Shown piece by piece: positions 26,232-35,800 of a DNA stretch of 64,000 bases. The stretch covers positions 1,736,001 to 1,800,000 of the forward strand of contig NZ_CP014991.1 of NCBI RefSeq assembly GCF_001602095.1, given 5' to 3'. The position numbers and the translations under genes are program-made. A model generated the notes under the pieces. The model saw only the letters and a list, made by a program, of their open reading frames with translations, did not search any database and was not told where the DNA came from. The stretch is from Helicobacter himalayensis. GTDB taxonomy: Bacteria; Campylobacterota; Campylobacteria; Campylobacterales; Helicobacteraceae. Each line of letters starts with the position of its first letter. Position 1 is the stretch's first letter.

Positions 26232-28882
26232 CTAAATTAAAAAAAGTTCTCGCATAGCTTCATCGTAGCTCATATTTTCCCATACTATTTTTCCCGCAAC
26301 AATTGTTTTTAATTTAAGCTCTCCTAATGGGTCGCTTGGGTCAATTGTCCAACCTGTCATTGGTATGGTATCGTGCCCTTGTAAGTCAATTGTTTCTGCA
26401 AGGCTTATAATTTCTCTTAAATCATTTGCGCTCTCCGGTGTTTCTGCAAGGCTTATAATATCATCTTCTCGGTCTGTAAAATAAGCTTGCATAAGTAGAA
26501 TCATATTCCTATTGTTATTATCTGTAAAAAAGCTTTCTGGTAGGTAGCTCACTCTACCCCCCCCCCCACTCGCTTGCGGTGGTATAGGTGCTGGGGCGTT
26601 TAAGCTCGCTATGCTTTGATTAATCGGCGTGTTGTTATCTAAAAATGCTAAAGCAATTGCGCATTTAAGTGCTAAAAGGTTGTTATATTCTCTATTGTTA
26701 AAAGTTTTAGGTAACTGCGCATTTAAGCTCGTAGCTTTTGCAATGGTTAAAATATTTCGCGCTTTATTTACTTGGGCAGTTGTTGTTAAATTTTGATTTA
26801 GTATTGTATCGTTTGCGTAGTTGAAAACAATCCTTAAGGCTTCTCTATCAGCTGCATTTAAAAAGCTTAAGTCAAGTGCCGCATTTTCACTGCTTGCATA
26901 AGATACCACGACAATCCCGCCACCTGCTACACTTACATTTACTCTTTCAGTATCATTTCTTAATCTAATAAATGAGCTTCTTGCCTCGCCTCTTTGTCCG
27001 CTTCCGCTTTGATTTCCAGCACCTCCACTAGCACTTAGATAGTTTCCAAAGCTTGACATTCCACCACTTGCTGTGCCTAAACTCGCACCATTCCCCCCGC
27101 GCACAAATACAAAATAATCTAATATTCCTCTAATTGGAGTAAATTGGCTACTACTTGTAAAAGTCGTGCTTCTGTAATCGCTTCCTAAAGTGGCGCGGTT
27201 GTTTGCGATTTGCATAAAAAGCTCTTTGATTTCTTGGATTTGCACTGCATTTACTGCATTTATATCTCTTAAAAAATCATCTTTTGTCAAATCTAGTTGC
27301 GTCCTTAATGTGGTGTTATAATTGTCTAGCTCTGTTAATTTTGCTTCCTTGTAGGTTTCTACGTCTTGGGTTAATTCTTGTATTTTTTGGGTTTTAAATT
27401 CCTCTAGGGATACCTTATGCGTATTTGTGCTTTGTTTTAGTTCGCTTAATCGTCCTGCCTGCGCGATTCCCATTTGGTGTTCAAACTCGTTTATTTTTAC
27501 TTTAAATTTTTCGATTATATTAATAGTTTCATCGCACTTCTGCTCTTTTAATATCCACGCGCTGTTGAAGTCGTTTATTTTTTCTTGCAAAAGTGTTAAG
27601 CGTTCATCAAAGATTAACACATATTCATCTTTTTTCGCCCTTAGCTCTTGCTCGTAGTTTTCCTTATCGCTTAAAAGTTGCGTTTGTGCCTCTTGTAAAA
27701 GCGTGTTTGCAAGTAAGGTAACTTGCTCTTTTAAAGCCTCTGCCTGTGCAACTTGTGCATTTAAACTATTTCGCAATGTCTCTAAATCTGTTGCGTTTTG
27801 CTTGATTTCCTCCAAAAGTCTCAAGGTCTCTTTTACTTTTAAAAATTCATCGCTTAACTCCGCGCTTTCCCTTTGGGCGTCATCAAGTATTCTTTCGCAA
27901 GTCTCATAAAGCTTTTGGGTGTTTTTGTGTCTCGTGCTTATATCTAAAAGCGTGTTATTGACAAAGTTTGATATTTCTAACATTTCGCTTTTAAGCGTGT
28001 TGTAGTGATTATTATTTAATCTTAAATTTTCGCATTGATACCCATAAAATGTAAAAAACTCTCGGCTTAAATCCAAAAGTTCAGCAATACCCAAAAGCGT
28101 GTAATGCGTGTTTAAAATTAAGTTATTGTCTTGGTTTAGGGCTTCTTGGATTTGTTTTTTTAGCTCTTTTAAATCTTTCTCACGCTCTGCTGTTGTGTTG
28201 TCTGGTTGCGTAGGCGCGCTAAAAGCTGGCACATTAGAATCGGGCGTGGGGTTTTGCGCGTTTTGGGTCGCGTTGTTTTGAGTATCGGGCGTGCCTGCGT
28301 TGTTGTTCGCGTTTGCGTCGGGTGTTTGGTTTGTCCGCTTGTATCTGGGTTTGTTTGGGTTTGCGCGTTTTGGGTCGCGTTGTTTTGAGTATCGGGCGTG
28401 CCTGCGTTGTTGTTCGCGTTTGCGTCGGGTGTTTGGTTTGTCCGCTTGTATCTGGGTTTGTTTGGGTTTGCGCGTTTTGGGTCGCGTTGTTTTGAGTATC
28501 GGGCGTGCCTGCGTTGTTGTTCGCGTTTGCGTCGGGTGTTTGGTTTGTCCCGCTTGTATCTCGTTTGTGGTTGTTTGGTTTGGGTTTGCGCTGTGTTGTT
28601 GCGGTCGCGTTCGCGTGTTTGAGTATCGGGCGTGCCTGCGTTGTTGTTCGCGTTTGCGTCGGGTGTTTGGTTTGTCCCGCTTGTATCTGGGTTTGTTTGG
28701 GTTTGCGCGTTTTGGGTCGCGTTGTTTTGAGTATCGGGCGTGCCTGCGTTGTTGTTCGCGTTTGCGTCGGGTGTTTGGTTTGTCCCGCTTGTATCTGGGT
28801 TTGTTTGGGTTTGCGCGTTTTGGGTCGCGTTGTTTTGAGTATCGGGCGTTTGTGCGCTTGCTGTTTGTGTTGTATTTGGCAT
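26232..28882 (-). CDS. Large tail fibre-like protein, apparently switched out of frame by N-terminal repeats
   Basis: The start with a strong ribosome site (AAGGAAG before ATG at 28882) opens a Thr/Asn/Gln-rich repeat region (units like TPDTQNNATQNAQTQ and TPDANANNNAG). The body begins near 28240 and has long coiled coils (about 28100-27250), a Gly-rich tip domain (GGNGASLGTASGGMSS) and a C-terminal domain with WTIDPSDPLGELK. This body lies in a different frame from the start. Repeat units measure 108, 108, 127, 107 and 107 bp, which shifts the frame by two. Loss of one 107-bp unit would join them. A G11 tract near the end of the body (26557-26567) is a second possible switch. It is probably the receptor-binding or tail-shaft protein. 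Confidence 0.65.
26557..26567. repeat. C11/G11 homopolymer tract in the tail gene
   Basis: Eleven C on the plus strand encode the glycines just before RVSYLPESF. The frame downstream is a plausible protein, so the present length keeps the body frame open. Confidence 0.88.
28256..28849. repeat. 107/108-bp repeat array in the 5' part of the tail gene
   Basis: The marker GAGTATCGGG occurs at 28280, 28387, 28494, 28621, 28729 and 28837. This gives unit lengths of 107, 107, 127, 108 and 108 bp. The 107-bp units have TTTGTCCGC where the 108-bp units have TTTGTCCCGC. The 127-bp unit is a diverged and longer version. Confidence 0.9.
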
Positions 28883-28912
28883 TGCACTTCCTTTTTTTAA
28901 AGATTTTTAGCA

Positions 28913-28948
28913 AGTTTAGATAAAAAACTTTTTTTGTTAAAGGGTTAA
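28913..28948 (-). promoter_or_regulatory. Late promoter D (TTAACCCTT box)
   Basis: TTAACCCTT with TAAACT 21 nt later lies 31 bp before the tail-protein start. The box is the coding end of the preceding gene, whose last codons read Leu-Thr-Leu. Confidence 0.68.
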
Positions 28949-30862
28949 AAGTTGGGTTTCTATAAACTTCCTAAACTCCTGCAAAAACTTGTCTTCTTGG
29001 AAATAAAACAAAATTAAATCATCTTTATACATCCATAGATCTGTGATATAAATTATTGGTTTAAAAAAAAACGCGCTTTCTATACGTTCCTCTTTTAATA
29101 TATATTCCTCTTTTAGTTTTAAGATAGTGGCTTTTACGCCTAATGGGGAACTACTAAAATCTAAAAAATCCTCAAAGTAAAGGACGTTATTTATTATAAA
29201 ATGTCCGCGTGTGCTAATCCTATCCCTATAATTCCCACTTAAAGCCCCTGTGCTTAAGCCATATTTAATAAAAATATAAGTTTCAATTTCCCTCTCTATT
29301 AATTCTATATCCTGCGTATCATACATTATCCCTGCCATTTCGCCATTGTGAAACTCTTTTTCTATTTTTAAAATAATCTCAAGCGCGCTCGCTTCTTTTG
29401 TTTTTATTTTTTCTAAAAAGGCTCTTTTGTGCGTTTTAAAAAACTCGCTTTGTGTATCAAATGCGCTCTCTTGCTCCTCTTGTGTGTCTGCGTTTTCTAA
29501 AGCAAAGCTAGAAATAAGATTTAAAAAGTTTTGTTCCTCGCTTGTTTGTGGTGCTTCCTCCTCTGCGTCGTAGTCAAAGTTGGTGTCTGTCTCTGTTGGT
29601 GTATAAGCAGTCATTGCGACTTTTTCACTATCCTCAAAGCCACTTTTTCTAAAGTAGTCAAAATCCGCTTTTAAGGCATAGTTATAATTTTTCAATTTAC
29701 CTAAAAAATCCTTGCTTTGTGCGTAAGTAAAGTAGTTATTAGCAAAAAAAGCAAGGTCGTTTTCATAAAGTGCCTGTAAATATTCGCTCGCACTTCTTGG
29801 ATTACCTGTAAGTCTTCCATCCTCGTCGCTTATAAATTGTGCAAGTTCTGCATAACCTCTTTGCAAGCGTTGATTTTGTAAAGTAAAAAAATTTAGCTTG
29901 TATTCAATATCGTTTTTTAAAGGCGCGGTTGTTTGTAAGGGAATATCTGGGCAAATCTTTTCAAAAGCTCCCGCGTTTCCTGCTAAAGTGTAATGTGCGC
30001 GGTTTTGTATTTGTTCATCAATAAAGGGTGTTTTTGCGGTGTTTGTTAAATGCGCGCTTGGATTATAAGCCTGCGTTGTTGTTGATGTTTCGCTTCCGGG
30101 TGCTTGAGATTTATAAATATCACCATTGGCATAATTTCTATATGCATTAAAAATAAGATTAGAATTCCCGCTGTATTTTTTATGCTCTCTTAAATCATTT
30201 GCCTCTCTAAGAAAAGCGTTTGAGTTTGCAAGTGAAAGTGCTTTAGCTTGGAATTCTGTTTTTTTGGTGTTTTCATAGATGTTTTTTAAATCTGAAACCA
30301 TACTGGCCATAAAAAAAACAAAACTATCAAACCACCTCGTGTATTTATTTAAAGCTTTGCGTAAAAAAGTGGCTTTTCCTATAATAAGCGCGGCTGCGAT
30401 TGCGTTGGCCACAAGAAATATCGCTAAATTAAGGCTTGCTTGTATAATCCATCTTTGTTTTGTCTTTCTATCTACTAAATGCCAAACGTACCCTGTCTCA
30501 ATCGTGGCGCGGTAGTTTGCAAGGGCGTTGCAAAAGTCTTTTAGCCCCTTGCGTGTAATAATCGCGCTTAAGCCTTGCGGGCTTTCGTGCCACTGCACAC
30601 TTCCGATACTTCCCGCAAGGGCTTTTTTTGCGTATTTTGCTTTCCACGCTTCGCCCTCGCCTAATTTTTTAAAAGCTAGATATTCTTTAAATTCAAAATT
30701 GCTTAGCCTTTTTGTCCTCGTGTTTTGGTAATAATCTTTAATGTTGAGTTTATGCGCGCGTGCAATTTGCCTCGCCCTTTCGAAAAATTCCCTTTCATAT
30801 CCGCTTCGTTTTCTATAAAACTTACTACCATTAAAATAATCAAGTGGTTTCCAAAAACTCAT
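28937..30862 (-). CDS. Large virion protein with one membrane-like segment, unknown
   Basis: This 641-residue protein has a basic N-terminal third (SKFYRKRSGYEREFFERARQ), an apolar segment at about 143-165 (LAIFLVANAIAAALIIG), and acidic and helical C-terminal parts. It lies between the large terminase and the tail protein. Podoviruses encode membrane-penetrating ejection proteins of this kind, but no family motif is seen and the role is inferred from context. Confidence 0.5.
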   Translation of the reverse strand: MSFWKPLDYFNGSKFYRKRSGYEREFFERARQIARAHKLNIKDYYQNTRTKRLSNFEFKEYLAFKKLGEGEAWKAKYAKKALAGSIGSVQWHESPQGLSAIITRKGLKDFCNALANYRATIETGYVWHLVDRKTKQRWIIQASLNLAIFLVANAIAAALIIGKATFLRKALNKYTRWFDSFVFFMASMVSDLKNIYENTKKTEFQAKALSLANSNAFLREANDLREHKKYSGNSNLIFNAYRNYANGDIYKSQAPGSETSTTTQAYNPSAHLTNTAKTPFIDEQIQNRAHYTLAGNAGAFEKICPDIPLQTTAPLKNDIEYKLNFFTLQNQRLQRGYAELAQFISDEDGRLTGNPRSASEYLQALYENDLAFFANNYFTYAQSKDFLGKLKNYNYALKADFDYFRKSGFEDSEKVAMTAYTPTETDTNFDYDAEEEAPQTSEEQNFLNLISSFALENADTQEEQESAFDTQSEFFKTHKRAFLEKIKTKEASALEIILKIEKEFHNGEMAGIMYDTQDIELIEREIETYIFIKYGLSTGALSGNYRDRISTRGHFIINNVLYFEDFLDFSSSPLGVKATILKLKEEYILKEERIESAFFFKPIIYITDLWMYKDDLILFYFQEDKFLQEFRKFIETQLLTL

Positions 30863-30871
30863 TTTTTTCCT

Positions 30872-32422
30872 TTAAATATTCCAACTTGCCCTGCGTGCAA
30901 AAGCGTTGCGTCTTTGGGTTGGCTTTGAGAATGTGGGGGCGGCGGGCGGGATTACTTCTTTATGCATTAGCGCGGAAGCAATTGCGTCAATGCAATCATC
31001 TTTCCTAAAGGGTTTTGCTGGATTAAAGCTAAAAAGCTCTTTTTGTATCTGTCCTAAGCCTCGCGCATTGTGCAAGAATACTAAATATCCTGTATTGTAA
31101 TAAGCTCGCATTGCTTTGATTTTCTCCACTTTTGGAATCTTTCGGCTGGGTGTGTAGCAAGAAATATTATTTATAATCAAATCTTTGCCTTGCACTTTAT
31201 GCAAAGCATTCACCTTAACAACTTCATTTAAAAGCAATCGCTCTAGTGTTAAGCCACCTCCATCACTTTCAATATAAACTTTTGCGCTTGGATTTTCAAA
31301 CATTGCACTTATTAAGTTTTCAATAGTCTGTTCCTCGCTCCATATTCCAAATAAACAATCTCTAACGACATAACGCACGCCCTCTTTATAGTTTTCAACT
31401 CCTATTAAAACAATGGCGCGATTATCGCTACTGCTATTTAAACTTATGGCATTATCTACAAAGATATAAAGATTTTGATTTGCGCATTCAAAAGTAGGGA
31501 TAGTCTTAAAATAAGCTTTTTCAAAATATCCTGCTTCGCTCACTTGCGGTTCTTGCTGGTATTGTGTGCTAAATTCATCGCTTCCCATTTGCTCTTTTAA
31601 AAATTCTAATTCTTTTAAAGTGTGTCTTTGTGGGTGCAGTGCTTCTTTTTCTTTGCGTGTGTAGGTAAAGTTATCAAAAGTATAAACTTCCTCTTTTTCA
31701 TTTATCGCTTTTAGTTTAACTTGTTTCCACGCTTCTATCACTTGCTTTTCGTAATTCTTTTCGTTTAGCAAAAATCCGCACAAATCTTCATCGCCTAGCC
31801 TTTGCATTAATATGGTAATATTGCTTTTATTATCTTGCAAACGACTCATTACAGATTCTTTAAAATTTTGATTTACTAAGTTTCGCTCGGCTTTTGAGTT
31901 CATCGCGCTTACTTTTATTGGGTCATCTATGAGAATTTGATGTGCGTGGAATCCTGTTAAAGCACTCTTTAAAGTGGTTACAAAAAGCCCGCCCCCCTCT
32001 TTTAATATAAATTCGTTTGCATTATCTTGTAAAAAATGCGGGTTGCTTCCAAAAATAGTTGCATAAAAAGGCGACTTTAATAAATCTCGGACTTGATTGC
32101 TTATTTTTCTGCATAAATCATCGCTATAACTAATATAAAAAAACTTGCGCTGTGGATAAAGTCCTAAAGCCCACGCGATAAAGCAACGCGCTATAATCTC
32201 GGTTTTACCATAGCTGGGGGGCATATTTAGCATTAAGCGTGTAAGTGGCTCTTTATTATTTGGCAAAGTCGCTTCTAAAATCGCGCATAAATAATCATAA
32301 TGCCAATTATCTAAAAAAGCTTTTTTCTCGTATCGTTCCCATTTCAAAAGCACAAAAGCCTTTAAGCTCTTTTTAGCCAAAGCTCTTAAGGCTAGTTCTT
32401 TTGTAATCTCCTCTTTATTCAT
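30872..32422 (-). CDS. Large terminase subunit (DNA packaging motor)
   Basis: This 516-residue protein has an N-terminal ATPase and a C-terminal RNase H-like nuclease. The Walker A motif is MPPSYGKTE (about 67-75), followed by FFYISYSDD. Walker B is HQILIDDP (about 169). A nuclease acidic strand is in LYIFVDNAISLNSSSD (about 324), with IESDGGG as another acidic strand. It would cut and pump DNA at the portal. Its ATG lies inside the end of the sigma-like gene (8-nt overlap). The C-terminus contains PTQRR followed by 11 residues, a partial echo of the tag on four small late proteins. Confidence 0.87.
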   Translation of the reverse strand: MNKEEITKELALRALAKKSLKAFVLLKWERYEKKAFLDNWHYDYLCAILEATLPNNKEPLTRLMLNMPPSYGKTEIIARCFIAWALGLYPQRKFFYISYSDDLCRKISNQVRDLLKSPFYATIFGSNPHFLQDNANEFILKEGGGLFVTTLKSALTGFHAHQILIDDPIKVSAMNSKAERNLVNQNFKESVMSRLQDNKSNITILMQRLGDEDLCGFLLNEKNYEKQVIEAWKQVKLKAINEKEEVYTFDNFTYTRKEKEALHPQRHTLKELEFLKEQMGSDEFSTQYQQEPQVSEAGYFEKAYFKTIPTFECANQNLYIFVDNAISLNSSSDNRAIVLIGVENYKEGVRYVVRDCLFGIWSEEQTIENLISAMFENPSAKVYIESDGGGLTLERLLLNEVVKVNALHKVQGKDLIINNISCYTPSRKIPKVEKIKAMRAYYNTGYLVFLHNARGLGQIQKELFSFNPAKPFRKDDCIDAIASALMHKEVIPPAAPTFSKPTQRRNAFARRASWNI

Positions 32423-32798
32423 TCAAAAAGCCTCTTTGTCTGCAAAAGTCCTCGTTTAGACATTCTCTTAAGCTCGCTTTAAGCCCTTGTTTTTCTTTAA
32501 GATAGTCTCTTATTTTTTGCATTGCGCTGTTATAAATTTTATTAATTGTAGTTGTGCTTTCTCCAAGTGCTTGTGCTATTTCTTTTATTTCCTTGCTTTT
32601 ATGAAATCCCGCGTCGTTCATAATATCACTTTGCCTTTTTAGCAAATAATCACTAGGCTTATATTTCTCTTTAAGCTTGTCATAATGTGAAATGTAATTA
32701 TTCCTAATCCGCTTATCAAAACTATTAAATATAATAGCCTCTTCCTCTCCAAAGGCTTTTTTTATTCTATTGTTCCACTTTGTTCTATCTTTTCCCAT
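32415..32798 (-). CDS. Sigma-70 region 4-like HTH protein (late regulator or small terminase)
   Basis: This 127-residue protein has a helix-turn-helix at about residues 68-95 (EIAQALGESTTTINKIYNSA, then MQKIRDYL) with the form of sigma factor region 4, the part that reads -35 elements. The N-terminal half is basic and helical. It is translated just before, and overlapping, the large terminase, a place often taken by small terminase subunits. Because the late promoters here share an unusual upstream box, a late transcription factor is an attractive alternative. The gene has its own such promoter. Confidence 0.58.
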   Translation of the reverse strand: MGKDRTKWNNRIKKAFGEEEAIIFNSFDKRIRNNYISHYDKLKEKYKPSDYLLKRQSDIMNDAGFHKSKEIKEIAQALGESTTTINKIYNSAMQKIRDYLKEKQGLKASLRECLNEDFCRQRGFLNE

Positions 32799-32830
32799 TG
32801 CTACCCCTTTTTTTAAGTTTTATGCTGTTA

Positions 32831-32866
32831 TCTTATAAAAAAAGGGTGTGGATTTTTAAGGGTTAA
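32831..32866 (-). promoter_or_regulatory. Late promoter E (TTAACCCTT box)
   Basis: TTAACCCTT is followed by TATAAG with 20-nt spacing. The stop codon of the 2430-residue gene is inside the box. It would drive the sigma-like gene and the large terminase. Confidence 0.62.
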
Positions 32867-35800
32867 AAAAGCGTTGGTTGCGTTTGTTCTTTGTGTGCTT
32901 GTGCAAAATCTTGCGCTTGCTCTTGTGCGTTTATGGTCTCTTTTAGCTCTTTATTTTCTTTTATCTTTTTTAATGTTTCTTTTGCGCTTAAGCCTTGCTC
33001 TTTATGCTCGTTTAAAATCTCCCTTGTTGTTTTGGGCTTAGGTTGTTCTTTCTTGTGGTGTAGCTCTTGTATTATTTCTTGCATTCTTTTATTTTCTGCG
33101 CTTCCAAGTATGTTTGCTTTATCGTGGAAATTTTCTATATTAATGAGGTTTTCAAGGACTTTTAATGCATCGGGGTTAAATATAATTTCTTTTATCTGTT
33201 CCTCGTGTTGTAAAAGTTTATCTGCTTGCTTTTGTGCTTTTTCTGAAAACACTTCTGAATTTAAATGGCGCATAATATTATTGTAAGCACTCTCTGGATC
33301 GTTTCTAACTACGAAATTTAAAAGGATGGCAATATCATATTTTGGGTGTGTTGGGAGTATTTTTACAAAAAAATCAAATAAGTTTTTTCTTATTTTTTCT
33401 AGTTCCTTTGCATGTTTTACGCTGTAAATTGTCTCTAGCTTTTTAGTAATTGCGGAAATTGGTGGTATCCCACTATAACCCTCTTTTTTTAACGTTTCAA
33501 GGGTTTTTAACACTTCCTCTTTAAACTCCTCGCTTTGTGTAATTTCCTGCGCTTCAAAGTCTTTTTTAATTGATTCTTGTGGTAAAATATCGTGTTCGCC
33601 ACTAGCACGAGTCTCGCTTGAAGTGTTAGTATTATGCTTAATTTGGTGCGAATCCGCTGGATTAAGGGCGTCCTCTTTTTTGTATGCTGTTAAAATCCAA
33701 TTGTTAGGCTCTCCTTTATAATCTAAAGCAATCACACTTAAATCATTATCAAGCTCTATAAAAGCCCTTGTTTGCTCTTTTCTCACTTTTCCTTTTTCAA
33801 TAATGCTAGGTAAGGATTTTACAAATTCTAAAGCTTTCTTTTGTGCTTCTTTATCGTTTAAGCCTTGTTGTAAAAAATCCTCTGTGCGTCTTTGCAAAAT
33901 ATGCTTTAATCCTAAGTTAGAATCTCCCCAAACAAGGCTAATGTCTCCATTTCCGCTTAACTCTTCTAAGTCTTTGCGATAAAACGCGCCATAAACTTGC
34001 CCGCTTTTAGTTTTTAGTAAATGTTCTATTGCTCTGCCTTTGGTTGCGTAAAACTCGGGGTAATTTGTTCCAAAGTCTTTATTAGGGTGGGCGCGTTGTA
34101 GTTCTTCTAATTGTTTTTTAGTGACTTCATACATTTGCTTATAAGGCTTTTTGCTTTGTGGCACAAAATAATCGCTTGGGTTTGGTCTTGCTGCTTGTCC
34201 AAAAAGCTCCCTTATATTAATCTTATCATTAAATTTTATATACTCTAAAGCGTCCAAATCTTCCAAGTTTAAATCGTAAGCTTCTCCTTGTAGCGCATTC
34301 CTTCGCATTTTTTTATAAAGCGTTCTAACTTGGAATAATTCTATTTGTTCTAATTCCTCTTTTTTAATGGCGTCAAATTTACCCTCTAAAAACTTATCTG
34401 CTTTAAGTTCGCTAGGAATTTGCAAAAATTTATCTTCTAAGGCAAAAAGCATTTTAAAATATTTAGGGGGTGCATAATCATAAAAAGCATCATCATTTAG
34501 CGGGTTGTATTTTCTTAATCTTATTTCATCTCTGCCTTTTATTTTTTTATGTATGCTTGTTCTAATTTCTTTTTCATTAGTTCCAAGTATTCCTACTTCA
34601 TAAGTGTTAGTTGTTTCGTTGAGATTTTTAAAGATTTCTTTGACCAAAGCTTCATTTTCTTTAAGTTTTTGTTTTTCACTCTTGGGTTTAGGTTGTTTTT
34701 TTATATTTAATGTTTCTTGTGGTAAAATGTCCTCGTTAGATTTGTTGGCTGAAGATAGGACGTCTGTAAAAGCTTTATGTGCTGAGGAATCTCGAAGTTT
34801 GGAATCTAACTTATTATAATAGACCTCTTGTGCCTTTTCAAGCTTATTTAAAAGGGTATTTTCTTTTTTAGGGCTTATGCTTAGGCTTAAAAATTCCTCT
34901 TTGTATTCTCTGCTTATATTGGTTAAAAATAGCTTATTGTCAATCTCTTTTGCAAAAATTAAATCTCCGCTTTCATCTTTAAAAATAATTTGCGGATTTT
35001 GCAAAGTATCTTTAATTGCATTAATATATTTTATCCTGCCCTTATTCACTAGTTTTTCAAAATCTTTTTTATTGAGTTTTAGCGGTTTGTCTTTCAAAAT
35101 CGGACTTAAAGCCTCTTTGACTTCTGGCTCAAAGTTTGGAATAAATTCCTCATCTAAGCTTTTAAGATTAAAGGTTTTTAGCCATAGCTCTTGCGCCTCT
35201 TGCTCTTGTGCGTTTATGGTCTCTTTTAGCTCTTTATTTTCTTTTATCTTTTTTAATGTTTCTTTTGCGCTTAAGCCTTGCTCTTTATGCTCGTTTAAAA
35301 TCTCCCTTGTTGTTTTGGGCTTAGGTTGTTCTAAAGTAGAAAGTGGTAAAGTGTCGTTTGAGTTTAAAGCAAGACTATCTGCTTTTGTAAAAGGCTTAGA
35401 TGATATACTTAAGCCTTTCTCGTTTTCATATGCTGTAACTATCCAATTACCACTACGCTCGCCTTTCCAATTTGATTTTAAAACTACTTTGTAATTATCT
35501 TTTATTATTTGTATAGCTTCATTATTTCTAAATCTCACTTCGCCTTTTTCTATAATATCATTTAAAAGCTCTGCGCTAATCTCTGGGTGTTTTTCTATTA
35601 TATGCGCTAGTCCATAGCCTTTGTGGTTAGCCTTATCTGTAATCTCTCCCCAAACAAGGCTAATGTCTCCATTTCCGCTTAACTCTTCTAAGTCTTTGCG
35701 ATAAAACGCGCCATAAACTTGCCCGCTAAAATCCCTCCCCCTTTCCCCCTCCGCTAAGGGAGGGGGTGTTTTTCCTTTTTGCTTCCTTGCTTTAAAGTCC

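Noticed and set aside
28882-28913. Start of the tail gene at 28913, which would keep a single open frame of 893 residues
   Set aside because: That frame reads the repeats as Arg/Lys-rich nonsense and has no ribosome site, whereas the ATG at 28882 has a strong site and gives the repeat phrase that continues into the body frame.
28206-28923. Long plus-strand frames rich in Cys, Val and Leu across the tail repeats
   Set aside because: They are the reverse strand of the repeat array, appear in all frames in step with the repeats, and lack ribosome sites.
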